A DNA stretch of 64,000 nucleotides, taken from NCBI RefSeq assembly GCF_024170005.1, contig NZ_JALJXJ010000003.1:310001-374000 (forward strand), given 5' to 3'. Shown piece after piece: positions 50,918-59,560 of the stretch (position 1 is its first letter; each line of letters starts with the position of its first letter). The notes under the pieces are model-generated. The model did not search any database. It had not been told where the DNA came from and saw only the letters and a list, made by a program, of their open reading frames with translations. Origin of the DNA: Azospirillum lipoferum (GTDB lineage Bacteria > Pseudomonadota > Alphaproteobacteria > Azospirillales > Azospirillaceae). The translations under genes were made by a program, and so were the position numbers.

Positions 50918-51931
50918 CTACCCCTCCGACGGCTCCTCCACCTTGCGGCGAGCCAGCGGGTGGTGGTCGTGCATGACCTTCTTCAGCCGTTCCGTCACCA
51001 CGTGGGTATAGATCTGCGTCGTCGCGATGTCGGCATGCCCCAGCATCTTCTGGACCGAGCGCAGGTCGGCGCCATGGTCCAGCAGGTGGGTGGCGAAGGC
51101 GTGGCGCAGGACGTGGGGGCTGACCTTCTCCGGATCGATGCCGGCGTCGATGGCAAGCTGCTTCAGCAGCTGGGCGAAGCGCTGGCGCGTCAGGTGCCCC
51201 TCGGCGGAGCTGCGGGACGGAAACAGGAAGGGGCTGTGCCCGGCCTCCGCACCGGCAACGGGTGGGATGAAGTGCCCGCGGAACGGGATGTAGCCGGCCA
51301 GCGCCGCCAGTGCCGGGTCGGACAGCGGCACCATCCGCTCCTTGCCGCCCTTGCCGCGCACCAGCAGGCCGCGGCCGTCGCGCATGATCGCCGTCATCGG
51401 CAGGCCGACCAGTTCCGACACGCGCAGGCCGGTGGCATAGAGCACCTCCAGCAGCGCCACCAGCCGCAGCCCCTCCGGCCCGCCGCGCGCCTCGGCGGTG
51501 GACAGCATGGCGCCGACCTCCGCCTCCGTCAGGATCTTGGGCAGCGGGCGGCCCTGCTTGGGGCTGTCGAGCGGCGAGGCGGGGTCGTCGGCGCGGCGGC
51601 CTTCGGACAGCAGGAAGCGGTAGAACTGCCGCATCGCCGACAGCCGCCGCGCCACGGTGCGCGGGGCGCCGTCCTTGCTCTGCACCGCCAGATAGGCGCG
51701 CAGATCCTCGGTGCCGGCCGCCTCCAGCGCCACGCTACGCTGGGCGAGCCAGTGGCCGAGGTCGGCAAGGTCACGCTCATAGGCCAGCCGCGTGTTCACC
51801 GCCGCCCCGCGCTCCGCCGTCAGCATATCGAGGAAGGCGTCCAGATGCGGGGAGGTGGCGAGCGTGCGCGGCTTGCACGGCCGGCCACGGCGTTTGGCAC
51901 CTGCTTTGGTTGGGGGCTTGCTGCCGGTCAT
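50918..51931 (-). CDS. xerD: Tyrosine recombinase XerD
   Basis: 337 aa, with a basic N-terminal extension (KRRGRPCKPRT) beyond the usual 300 residues. The core-binding domain has LTAERGAAVNTRLAYERDLA, and the catalytic pentad is R in ATGLRVSEL, K in RGKGGKER, HVLRHAFATHLLDHGAD, H in LGHADIATTQIYTHV, and Tyr in the last motif. XerD and XerC resolve chromosome dimers at dif under FtsK control. Linkage to aroK/aroB, 2.4 kb away, matches many alphaproteobacteria, which favours XerD over a mobile-element integrase. Confidence 0.88.
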   Translation of the reverse strand: MTGSKPPTKAGAKRRGRPCKPRTLATSPHLDAFLDMLTAERGAAVNTRLAYERDLADLGHWLAQRSVALEAAGTEDLRAYLAVQSKDGAPRTVARRLSAMRQFYRFLLSEGRRADDPASPLDSPKQGRPLPKILTEAEVGAMLSTAEARGGPEGLRLVALLEVLYATGLRVSELVGLPMTAIMRDGRGLLVRGKGGKERMVPLSDPALAALAGYIPFRGHFIPPVAGAEAGHSPFLFPSRSSAEGHLTRQRFAQLLKQLAIDAGIDPEKVSPHVLRHAFATHLLDHGADLRSVQKMLGHADIATTQIYTHVVTERLKKVMHDHHPLARRKVEEPSEG

Positions 51932-51973
51932 GGTGTCGGCGTCATCATTGTGGTGGGTTCCCCGGGCATCAGG

Positions 51974-53905
51974 TCATTCGGCGGTTGAGGTCGGTGTGGC
52001 CGGGCCGGCAATGGCGGCCATCGCCTCGCGGACCAGGGCGCGGGCGTCCGGCTCCAGCCCGACCGCCTTCAGGTTGGCCGCCACGCGGGCGGTGACGACG
52101 GGCGGCAGGGTGGCGGGTCCGGCCTCCCCCAGCAGAAGCAGGGCGACGGCCACCGTCTCGCCGATGCGCCCGCCGGCCGCGGCGTCGCCCAGCCGCTGCC
52201 ACAGCGCCGGATCGACGCCGGCGTCGCTGCCGCTGGGCGGGCCGGCGCCGTCGGTGGCGGCCATCCACGCCTCGTCCGGGATAGCGACTCCGGTGGCCTG
52301 GAGAAGCGCCAGCTGGCCGGCGACGCGGCTGCGGGCGGGGGTGTCGGCGCCGCGCAGCGCCTCGTCCAGCCATGCGGTCAGCGCGCGCGGGTCTTGAGCC
52401 CCCAGATCGCTCCCTTGGCCCGTCGCCACGACGGCCAGCGGCCACAGCCAGGCGGTGTCGGCGCTCCGCCCGCCGCGCAGGGCCAGATCGTGCCAGCGCC
52501 GCGCCTGATCGAGCCGGCCAAGCGCGTAATAGAGCCGCGCCGCCGCCGGGGCCAGCACCGCGGCATCGCCGGTCGGCGACACGCTGTCGAGCAGCCCGGC
52601 GGCGGCACCGCCGACCGGCCCGGCGCGCAGGCGCGGGTCGACCAGCTCCACCGCCACCCCGGCCAGCGCCACCCGACGCCGGCCATCCATCGCCGCCGCC
52701 ATCGCCTGATGGACCAGGGCACGGGTGCGGGCGCCGCGGTCGCGCCGGGCGATGTCGCGGACCCGCAGCAGCTCGTCCCCCACCGCCGGAACCTGGGCAT
52801 AGAGATCCTGCAACTGGCGGGCGTCGAGGAACAGGGAGGCCGCCGCCCGTTCGCCGGCGGCGGCACGGGTGGTCGCATCGACAGCAGGGTTGGTGGCTAT
52901 GGCGGCCAATGCCGGCAGCTTGTCCAGCGGCAGCCGGTCAGGCGGCACACCGATCCGCGCCGTGCGCATGGCGGCGAGCAGCAGCGCCAAGCCATCGGCA
53001 TCCTCTTGCAGCGACAGCGAGCGGGCGGGCGGCGGTGCGGCGCCGGCCAGCGCCTCGGCAACCAGCAGGAAGGTGTCGGACCGGCGGCCGTTGCCGCGCA
53101 GACCCGCCAACGCCTCGTCGGTGCCGGCTCGATCGCCGGCGCGGGCACGGCAGAACAGCGCCAGTTTCGACCAGTAGGCGGAGGCGAAGCTCTTGCCGCG
53201 CGCCAGCGCGCGCGGGCAGTCCAGGCCGCCGCGCACCAGTTCGGCATCGGTCAGCGCCCTGGCCGCCGGCTCGTCCGCCGCCAGCGCCGCCGGCAGAAGC
53301 CCGGCCAGATCGGCCGCCCCGGCGGGATCGCCGAGCCGGGCCAGCTTCTCGATGCGCAGGGCACCCAGACGGCGGGGTGGCGGCAGCTCCCCGGTCGCGA
53401 CCGCTGGAGAGCCGGCACTCAGCAGCAGCCGGCGCTCCAGTGCCTTGACCGTGGGGGAGGGAGTGTCGACCGGCAGGGCGGCGATCAGGGGCAGAAGCTC
53501 CGCCCGGCCGATGCCGCGCCAGGGATCGCTGCCCAGTCCCTGCAAGCCGGCGAGGGGACCGGCGCCGTCCGGGTCGGGTGCGCCCAATGGCTCGCGCACG
53601 ACGGGTGCCGGCCGCGCCACCACCGGAGAGACGGCGGGTGGCGGGGTCACCACGGGCGGGTAGGCCGGCACGACGGCTGGAGCGGGGACGGGGGCGGCGG
53701 TCCGGGACGGGGCGGGAGCTTCCACCGCGGCATCGGGCGTCAGCCGGATCGGCGGGCCGGCCACCTGTGCAGGAGCAGCCACGGACCAGCCGGCCCCCAG
53801 CAATCCGGCCAGCAATCCGGCCAGCAGCGGAACGGTTCCCTGTCGGACATCCCCAGGTCGGGTGCCCCCGGCCCGTTGTCGGGGTTCAGCGCGGGAAGCG
53901 CTCAT
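51974..53905 (-). CDS. Large hypothetical envelope protein, helical-repeat body
   Basis: 643 aa. The N terminus has a hydrophobic signal-like stretch (PLLAGLLAGLLGAGWSVAAPAQ) after a basic start, so export is likely. A long Pro/Val/Ala-rich linker (about 45-115) precedes a helical body of many short alpha-hairpins (GDPAGAADLAGLLPAALAAD, LALFCRARAGDRAGTDEALA, LYYALGRLDQARRWHDLAL), a TPR-like pattern without a crisp motif. It probably is periplasmic. It begins 20 bases before the 46-aa upstream gene ends. I recognise no named family; role unknown. Confidence 0.7.
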   Translation of the reverse strand: MSASRAEPRQRAGGTRPGDVRQGTVPLLAGLLAGLLGAGWSVAAPAQVAGPPIRLTPDAAVEAPAPSRTAAPVPAPAVVPAYPPVVTPPPAVSPVVARPAPVVREPLGAPDPDGAGPLAGLQGLGSDPWRGIGRAELLPLIAALPVDTPSPTVKALERRLLLSAGSPAVATGELPPPRRLGALRIEKLARLGDPAGAADLAGLLPAALAADEPAARALTDAELVRGGLDCPRALARGKSFASAYWSKLALFCRARAGDRAGTDEALAGLRGNGRRSDTFLLVAEALAGAAPPPARSLSLQEDADGLALLLAAMRTARIGVPPDRLPLDKLPALAAIATNPAVDATTRAAAGERAAASLFLDARQLQDLYAQVPAVGDELLRVRDIARRDRGARTRALVHQAMAAAMDGRRRVALAGVAVELVDPRLRAGPVGGAAAGLLDSVSPTGDAAVLAPAAARLYYALGRLDQARRWHDLALRGGRSADTAWLWPLAVVATGQGSDLGAQDPRALTAWLDEALRGADTPARSRVAGQLALLQATGVAIPDEAWMAATDGAGPPSGSDAGVDPALWQRLGDAAAGGRIGETVAVALLLLGEAGPATLPPVVTARVAANLKAVGLEPDARALVREAMAAIAGPATPTSTAE

Positions 53906-54026
53906 CCGGCAGAACCTTCTCCACCGTTTTCGACGGAGCCGGCAGGTCCCAGGAGGCGAGGAACACCATGCCACCGGCGATCACCAGCAACAGCAGGACG
54001 AAGAGGATCGAGAGAAACCGGCTCAT
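53886..54026 (-). CDS. Small single-pass membrane protein (46 aa)
   Basis: 46 aa, too short for usual gene callers. A single hydrophobic helix (FLSILFVLLLLVIAGGMVFLA) follows a basic start, and a short extra-membrane tail ends PSKTVEKVLPDERFPR. It lies directly upstream of the 643-aa gene on the same strand and its stop overlaps that gene's start by 20 bases, so they should be co-translated. The stop-start coupling, the coherent amino-acid pattern and the ATG in a good context argue for a real gene; a Rhodospirillales-conserved protein of this type seems likely, but this is from memory. Confidence 0.7.
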   Translation of the reverse strand: MSRFLSILFVLLLLVIAGGMVFLASWDLPAPSKTVEKVLPDERFPR

Positions 54027-54371
54027 GGCACCAGGGACGTGTTGTGTCGGGAAAAACAGCGGAGCGGAGCGGAGCTACCACGCCCTGCAGCCGCAGGGCT
54101 TGGGACAAGCAACGGCTTTTCTGCTAAAGCATCCGCGACCCGGCCGCGGCGTCGGGCGGCGGCGCAGTGTAGCCACAGGTTGGACCGCCGCGCAACCCGT
54201 CCACCGGGCCATTCACCGGCTCTCCAACAGGATGCGGGGCAGGATGCGGGGCAAAGCCGGGGCGCTTGTGCCGGCCAGCTTTCGGCGGGTATGAGTGTTG
54301 TCTGTTGCAGCGGTGCGACGGCCGGCGGAGACGCCGGCGGGCTGGCACCGGAGAGTGCGGGTGGCGATCGG
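54027..54371. other. Divergent intergenic region upstream of aroK
   Basis: 345 bases between the small membrane-protein gene (minus) and aroK (plus). It contains two tandem copies of AGGATGCGGGGC (54229-54252) and GC-rich DNA. No promoter with good boxes was found, and no gene is supported. Confidence 0.45.
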
Positions 54372-55058
54372 ATGGATGTGATGGGACTGCGCAAGGCGAT
54401 GACGGCCCAAGGTCCGGGTACTGGTCCGGGCACGGGTGCTGCGGCGGATGCGGAGCCGCTGCTGCCGCGCACCGTGGTGCTGGTCGGGCTGATGGGGGCC
54501 GGCAAGAGCGCCATCGGGCGCCGGCTGGCGACGCGCCTGCACCTGCCCTTCCGCGACGCCGACACCGAGATCGAGGCCGCGGCCGGCTGCACCATCGCCG
54601 AGATCTTCGCCCGCGACGGCGAGCCGGTCTTCCGCTCCGTCGAACGCCGCATCATCACCCGTCTGGTGAAGGACGAGCCGGTGCATATCCTGGCGACCGG
54701 CGGCGGCGCCTTCATGGACCCGGAGACCCGCGCCGCCGTCCGTCAGCATGGCGTGTCGGTCTGGCTGCGCGCCGAGCTGGACGTGCTGGTCGCCCGCACC
54801 GCCCGGCGCACCCACCGCCCGATCCTGAACCAGGGCGACCCGCGCGCCATCCTGGGCCGGCTGATGGAGCAGCGCTATCCCGTCTATGCCGAGGCCGACC
54901 TGACCGTGGTCAGCGACGAACGGCCGCCCGATGTGACGGTGGAACTGGTGATCGACGCGCTGGAGGCGCATTTCGGCGTCCCGCTCCCCCACCGCCAGGG
55001 CCAAGGTCACGGCCAGGGCCAGCGCGGCGGACGGCCCGGCAAGACCGACGCCCCCTGA
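54372..55058 (+). CDS. aroK: Shikimate kinase with N- and C-terminal extensions
   Basis: 228 aa; the fold covers about residues 32-200, and the ends are extra. The P-loop is VGLMGAGKSAIGRR, the shikimate-binding aspartate is in FRDADTEIE, and LATGGGAFMDPETRA carries the GGG loop; the LID arginine is in RPILNQGDPR. It phosphorylates shikimate at O3 in aromatic amino acid synthesis. Low-complexity tails (GPGTGPGTGAA; a Gln/Gly/His-rich end, HRQGQGHGQGQRGG) are unusual and probably disordered. ATG 54372 is preferred over 54381 or 54399, but the ribosome site is weak. aroB follows 48 bases later. Confidence 0.93.
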   Translation: MDVMGLRKAMTAQGPGTGPGTGAAADAEPLLPRTVVLVGLMGAGKSAIGRRLATRLHLPFRDADTEIEAAAGCTIAEIFARDGEPVFRSVERRIITRLVKDEPVHILATGGGAFMDPETRAAVRQHGVSVWLRAELDVLVARTARRTHRPILNQGDPRAILGRLMEQRYPVYAEADLTVVSDERPPDVTVELVIDALEAHFGVPLPHRQGQGHGQGQRGGRPGKTDAP

Positions 55059-55106
55059 TACTCTTTTCGCCCCCTTCCTGAACCACCAGCTTCGCGGACT
55101 GCCCCG

Positions 55107-56252
55107 ATGACCTCCGTCAACGCCACCACCCCGGCCGCACTCGACACCGTCCGCCTGGAGCTGGGCGCCCGCAGCTACGACATCCTGGTCGGCGACGGCG
55201 TGCTGGCCGATGCCGGCGAGCGCATCGCCGCCGTCACCCGCGGCCGGGCGCCCATCGTGGTGACCGACGCCAACGTGGCGCCGCTGCATCTGGACACACT
55301 GAACGCCGCGATGCTGGAGGCGGGGATCGCCCCGCAGCCGGCCATCGTCCTGCCGGCCGGCGAGAAGACCAAGGACTTCGCCCATTTCCAGCAGCTGATG
55401 GACGATGTGCTGGGCCGCGGCATCGAGCGGTCCACCGTGCTGCTGGCGCTGGGCGGCGGCGTGATCGGCGACATCACCGGTTTCGCCGCGGCGTCGGCCC
55501 TGCGCGGCATCGACTTCATCCAGGTGCCGACCACGCTGCTGTCCCAGGTCGACAGTTCGGTCGGCGGCAAGACCGGCATCAACAGCCGGCACGGCAAGAA
55601 CCTGATCGGCGCCTTCCATCAGCCGCGTCTGGTCATCGCCGACACCGCCACGCTGGACACCCTGCCGCGGCGCGAGGTGCTGGCCGGCTATGCCGAGGTG
55701 GTGAAATACGGCCTGATCCGCCAGCCCGACTTCTTCGCCTGGCTGGAGCAGAATGGCCGGCGGGTGGTGGACGGCGACAGCGACGCCCGGCGCCACGCCG
55801 TTACGGTCAGCTGCCGCGCCAAGGCCGACATCGTTGGCGTCGACGAGCGCGAGAGCGGCGACCGCGCTCTGTTGAACCTGGGCCACACCTTCGGCCATGC
55901 GCTGGAGGCGGCGACCGGCTTCGGCCAGACCCTGCTGCATGGCGAAGGGGTGGCGATCGGCATGGTGCTGGCCTTCGACCTCTCGGTGCGGCTGGGGCTG
56001 TGCCCGGCCGAGGACGCCCGGCGCGCCCGCGCCCATCTGGCCGATGTCGGCCTGCCGGTGCGCCCGGCCGACATCCCCGGCGTCGCCTGGGACGTCGACG
56101 GGCTGGTCCGGTCGATGGCCAAGGACAAGAAGGTGCAGGACGGCCGCATCACCTTCATCCTGGCCGACCGCATCGGCAACGCCTTCACCCGTCGCGACGT
56201 CGATGCCGCCGCCGTCCGCGCGGTTCTGGAGGAGGCGGTCCAGCCGGCCTGA
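55107..56252 (+). CDS. aroB: 3-dehydroquinate synthase
   Basis: 381 aa. Motifs are ALGGGVIGDITGFAAASALRGIDFIQVPTTLLSQVD with SSVGGKTGIN (NAD and substrate contacts), LGHTFGHALE and the metal-binding HGEGVAIGM. It converts DAHP to 3-dehydroquinate, the second shikimate step, and needs NAD and a divalent metal. It is co-transcribed with aroK, as in most proteobacteria. Confidence 0.97.
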   Translation: MTSVNATTPAALDTVRLELGARSYDILVGDGVLADAGERIAAVTRGRAPIVVTDANVAPLHLDTLNAAMLEAGIAPQPAIVLPAGEKTKDFAHFQQLMDDVLGRGIERSTVLLALGGGVIGDITGFAAASALRGIDFIQVPTTLLSQVDSSVGGKTGINSRHGKNLIGAFHQPRLVIADTATLDTLPRREVLAGYAEVVKYGLIRQPDFFAWLEQNGRRVVDGDSDARRHAVTVSCRAKADIVGVDERESGDRALLNLGHTFGHALEAATGFGQTLLHGEGVAIGMVLAFDLSVRLGLCPAEDARRARAHLADVGLPVRPADIPGVAWDVDGLVRSMAKDKKVQDGRITFILADRIGNAFTRRDVDAAAVRAVLEEAVQPA

Positions 56253-56370
56253 TTTCCACTCATCACGGATAATCAGTCTTTCGCACAATAGCCGCGGCAA
56301 CGGTTGCCCACCCATACTTCGCCTCAAGACCGCGGCCATTCGGCCGGGGCAACAACGGGGAGGATGGGTG

Positions 56371-56856
56371 ATGAAGGCGATGCTTGGCATGTCGGCCCTG
56401 GGGGTGCTGCTGGCGGCCGCGCCGGCCATGGCGCTGGAGGTTCGCGAGCAGGCGACGATCAAGGCGCCGATCGAGCAGGTATGGAAGCAGATCGGCCCCT
56501 TCTGCGCGATCAGCGACTGGCACCCGGCGGTGGAAAGCTGCACCCTGCGCAAGACCGGCGACAAACAGGAACGCGACATCGCGCTGAAGGGCGGCGGCGC
56601 CATCCAGGAGCGGCTGACCGGCCTTTCCGCCGCCAAGCACCGGCTGCGCTACACGCTGCTGAGCGGGCCGCTGCCGGTGAAGAACTACAATTCCACCATC
56701 CGGCTGAGCGCGGTGGACGCCCGCACTACCCGAATCACCTGGTCCTCGCGCTTCGAAGCCAAGGGTGCCTCCGACGCAGAGGCCCGCAAGGCGATTGCCG
56801 GCATCTACACCAGCGGCTTCGACGGTCTGCGCAAGCGTCTGGAATCCGGCCAGTAA
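56371..56856 (+). CDS. SRPBCC (MxaD-like) secreted protein
   Basis: 161 aa with a signal peptide (GMSALGVLLAAAPAMA) before LEVREQATIKAPIEQVWKQIGPFCAISDWHPAVESC. The START/Bet v1-like fold continues to IYTSGFDGLRKRLES. The layout and the 'FCAISDWHPAV..C' block resemble MxaD, the periplasmic protein of methanol oxidation, and related SRPBCC proteins whose ligand is unknown. GGGGAGG is placed seven bases upstream of the ATG. It follows aroB after about 120 bases but has its own start site. Confidence 0.8.
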   Translation: MKAMLGMSALGVLLAAAPAMALEVREQATIKAPIEQVWKQIGPFCAISDWHPAVESCTLRKTGDKQERDIALKGGGAIQERLTGLSAAKHRLRYTLLSGPLPVKNYNSTIRLSAVDARTTRITWSSRFEAKGASDAEARKAIAGIYTSGFDGLRKRLESGQ

Positions 56857-57023
56857 CCGCACCAGGGTCGGCAGTGCCCCGGCGTTCGCGGGAAATTCCA
56901 GACAATCAGTTATATTGACGATCAGCACAACAAGCTGACAGGATCGTGTATGCCGCGCTGCGAAATCGCGGTCGAGTGCATCGTTCGTCCACAAAACCTG
57001 CAATCACGAGGGAGATGGGACAC

Positions 57024-57485
57024 ATGCCGACACGCCGACTGATGCCCGACGTCATCAAGAACCAGGAGCTGACCTGCCTGCCGCCGGGCGCCACCGTGCG
57101 CGACGCCGCCACGCTGATGGCGGAAAAGCGTATCGCCGCCGTGCTGGTCACCGAAGGGAGGACGCTGAAGGGCATCGTCACCGAACGCGACATGACCACC
57201 CGTGTGGTCGCGGCCGGGCTCGACCCCGACACCACCCCATTGTCGTCGGTGATGACCGCCGATCCCGACACGCTGGAACCCTCGGCCACCGCGCTGGCGG
57301 CGCTCGACCTGATGGAACGGCACCATTACCGCCACCTGCCCATCGCGGTGGACGGCGAGGTGGTCGGCATGGTGTCGATCCGCGACCTGTTCGCCGTGGT
57401 GCGCACCCATCTGGAGGACGAGTTGCGCAGCCGCGAGGCTTATATGTTCGGCAGCGGTTATTCGGCGGAAGCCACGGTCGGGTGA
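57024..57485 (+). CDS. Tandem CBS domain protein
   Basis: 153 aa from ATG 57024; ATG 57015 has no ribosome-site spacing. Two CBS domains: LMPDVIKNQELTCLPPGATVRDAATLMAEKRIAAVLVTEG and MTADPDTLEPSATALAALDLMERHHYRHLPIAVDGEVVGMVSIRDL. Such stand-alone CBS proteins bind AMP, ATP or SAM and act as energy or redox sensors. Between the domains TERDMTTRV has the 'TERD' adenosine-ribose contact. A role with the neighbouring genes is not evident. Confidence 0.87.
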   Translation: MPTRRLMPDVIKNQELTCLPPGATVRDAATLMAEKRIAAVLVTEGRTLKGIVTERDMTTRVVAAGLDPDTTPLSSVMTADPDTLEPSATALAALDLMERHHYRHLPIAVDGEVVGMVSIRDLFAVVRTHLEDELRSREAYMFGSGYSAEATVG

Positions 57486-57603
57486 CCCGGAACGGGACTG
57501 ACCTATAGGTAACGCTGCATTGCGGCGGGGTCGGGTTGACCGGGCGCCCGGCCCCGCCGATAGTCGAGGGTGAGCCATCCTCTCTGCTGAACTGGAAAGC
57601 CCG

Positions 57604-58224
57604 ATGTCCGCGCCCTCGCTGTCCGCCCCCGCCGCGCGCGAGCCGATTCACACCCGCCGCGTCACCTGCCAGGGCTTCCGGCGCACCGACGGGCTGTGGG
57701 ACATCGAAGGCCACCTGACCGACGTCAAAAGCTATGGCTTCCGCACGGAGGAACGCGGGCATCTGGAGCCGGGCACACCGATCCACCAGATGTGGATGCG
57801 CCTGACCGTCGACGACAAGTTGACCGTCCAGGCGGTGGAAGCGGTGACCGAACACAGCCCCTACAATGCCTGCGGCAGCATCACGCCACGGTTTCAGCAA
57901 CTGGTGGGGCTGCGTATCGGTCCGGGCTGGACCCGGGCGGTGAAGGACCGGCTGGGCGGGCCGAAGGGCTGCACCCATCTGGTGGAACTGCTGGGGCCGC
58001 TGGCGACCACCGCCTTCCAGACCGTCTACCCGATTCTGACCCGCGAGGCGGCGGACCGCGCGAAGGCCTCCGGCAAGCCGGCCCAGGATGACGGCAAGCG
58101 GCCGGTGCTGCTGAACATGTGCCACATCTTCGACAGCAATGGCGAAGTCGTCCGCAAAAATTGGCCGACACATTACACCGGAGACCAAAATAAAGACGCC
58201 GCCCGGGAAGAGGCGGCGGAATAA
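57604..58224 (+). CDS. DUF2889 domain-containing protein
   Basis: 206 aa. The DUF2889 pattern is present: IHTRRVTCQGFRRTDGLWDIEGHLTDVKSY, PIHQMWMRLTVDDKLTVQAVEAVTEHSPY and GCTHLVELLGPLATTAFQTVYP. The family is a small enzyme-like alpha/beta fold without known catalytic function, frequently single-gene. No membrane or export signal. Confidence rests on the well-conserved GCTHL..LL block. Confidence 0.85.
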   Translation: MSAPSLSAPAAREPIHTRRVTCQGFRRTDGLWDIEGHLTDVKSYGFRTEERGHLEPGTPIHQMWMRLTVDDKLTVQAVEAVTEHSPYNACGSITPRFQQLVGLRIGPGWTRAVKDRLGGPKGCTHLVELLGPLATTAFQTVYPILTREAADRAKASGKPAQDDGKRPVLLNMCHIFDSNGEVVRKNWPTHYTGDQNKDAAREEAAE

Positions 58225-58299
58225 GAAGCAGGTTTATCGCAGGTAGCGGCCGACAGGCGGCTGGGGCGGACACCGGGTGGCGCCGCCGGGTGATGCCGC

Positions 58300-58782
58300 T
58301 CAGGCCTCCAGACCGGGCCGGGCCGGAGCGGCCTGGGTTGGCCCTGGTGCAGGAAAACTGCCACCCGCAGCGACCGCGGTCTTGGCCCCTTCGTTATCGT
58401 CGGCCGACGGCAGTTCGAACGGCGTGCCGACAAACGGGTCGCTGCCGCCATGGCCGGCGCGCTGATGGCCGTCCTCCGTGCAGGCACGGCGATAATATGA
58501 CGCAATGAAGACGCGCACCGCGGAGGTCAATGTGACATCCGCGTCCTCCGGCTTGATGCCCTTGCGGCGCGCCTGCTCCTCGATCCGCTCCTTGATCTGG
58601 GTGCAGAGGCGGTTGACGGTCATGCCTTCCCGACGGCCGATATCCTCCAGAGCATCCCACATCGACGGTTCCAGCCGCATGCTCGTGCGGTGTCCGCCGA
58701 TCATGATGTTCTGGCTCCTCAGCGGTTCCACCCCCCCATGGGAAGTGTTCACGCGCTTTTTCTTCGGCCCACGCTTCGCCAT
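58300..58782 (-). CDS. Ribbon-helix-helix domain protein
   Basis: 160 aa from ATG 58782 (AAGGGG eight bases upstream). A basic start (AKRGPKKKRVNTSH) leads into an RHH domain: IMIGGHRTSMRLEPSMWDALEDIGRREGMTVNRLCTQIKER, the 'RtSmRLE..mWdaL..Ia..eg.tv..L' pattern of the RHH_4 family. A Pro/Gly/Ala-rich tail follows. RHH proteins are often DNA-binding regulators that control their own promoter. Three copies of GGTTGCAT lie in the AT-richer region upstream. Confidence 0.82.
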   Translation of the reverse strand: MAKRGPKKKRVNTSHGGVEPLRSQNIMIGGHRTSMRLEPSMWDALEDIGRREGMTVNRLCTQIKERIEEQARRKGIKPEDADVTLTSAVRVFIASYYRRACTEDGHQRAGHGGSDPFVGTPFELPSADDNEGAKTAVAAGGSFPAPGPTQAAPARPGLEA

Positions 58783-58848
58783 CCGCAGCCCCTTCCACGA
58801 AGCCGCCGGCGGACATGCGAAGTTTTTGTCCGCCACGGCGCGATAAAT

Positions 58849-58947
58849 GGTTGCATATATCGCACTTTACTAAACGCGGCGGGAAATGCAACCACGCTAG
58901 CGTCTCCCGTTCTTACAAGTTTTCCTAAAATCGACTCTTGGTTGCAT
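58849..58947. promoter_or_regulatory. Three GGTTGCAT motifs upstream of RHH gene
   Basis: GGTTGCAT at 58849-58856 (+), 58886-58893 (-) and 58940-58947 (+), in a 290-base region of lower GC content. The first two face each other. They are candidate operators for the RHH protein. Confidence 0.35.
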
Positions 58948-59072
58948 CCATATGTATGCTATTTCGAGCACTCAACCGCTCGTTATTTAAAACGCACGAA
59001 TGATCAGTCTTCAGCGACCTGCGGAAGAAAAAAGGGGAGGTGTTCAAGTCCCGGCTTCACCGGGCGGGTGCT

Positions 59073-59348
59073 TTATGCCCCAGCCTCGCCGGGGGCATGG
59101 GTGGTCAGGCCCAGCGCATGCACCCGCTCGCGCAGTTCGTCGGCAAGCAGGGTGTAGACCATCCGCTGACGCTCCACCCGCGACTTGCCGGCAAAGGCGG
59201 TGGAGACGACGGTGACGTGGAAGTGGGTCTCCCCGGCGGCGTCCGCCCCGGCATGGCCGGCATGGCGGGCACTGTCGTCGACCACCTCCAGCCGGTCCGG
59301 CGCCAGTCCGGCGGTCAGCTTTTCGCGGATGCGGGTGGCGTATTCCAT
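59073..59348 (-). CDS. bolA: BolA family protein
   Basis: 91 aa. The BolA fold is clear: [74 protein letters not shown]. The Fe-S partner histidine and the 'FxGkSrveRhRmvy' motif are present. BolA-type proteins bind monothiol glutaredoxins and iron-sulfur clusters or DNA; here it lies next to a J-domain gene and cobST, a conserved alphaproteobacterial order. Its start has no strong Shine-Dalgarno. Confidence 0.93.
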   Translation of the reverse strand: MEYATRIREKLTAGLAPDRLEVVDDSARHAGHAGADAAGETHFHVTVVSTAFAGKSRVERQRMVYTLLADELRERVHALGLTTHAPGEAGA

Positions 59349-59560
59349 GGCGGGATCCTGATGTCTCGGCTCTGGCCGGGGATGGGGGGAAGTGGCTGGG
59401 GCGGGCGGGCATGTCCCGGCAGCAGCAGCCGGCAGTCAGGAGACGGTGCGATCCCTGCCCTGTCAAGCATCTGTCAAGCCTGGGGCCCCGCGGATTGCGG
59501 ATGACGGAAGCCCGATTCGGCGCGCTTGCCAGAGGCATCCGCTCTTCCCATACTTGGCCG

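Noticed and set aside
50918..51931. Phage integrase
   Set aside because: Linkage to the aroK/aroB neighbourhood and the full XerD-like motif set favour the housekeeping recombinase.
54027..54371. tRNA or sRNA gene upstream of aroK
   Set aside because: No cloverleaf-like set of stems or TTCRA-type loop found; the sequence is GC-rich with short tandem repeats only.
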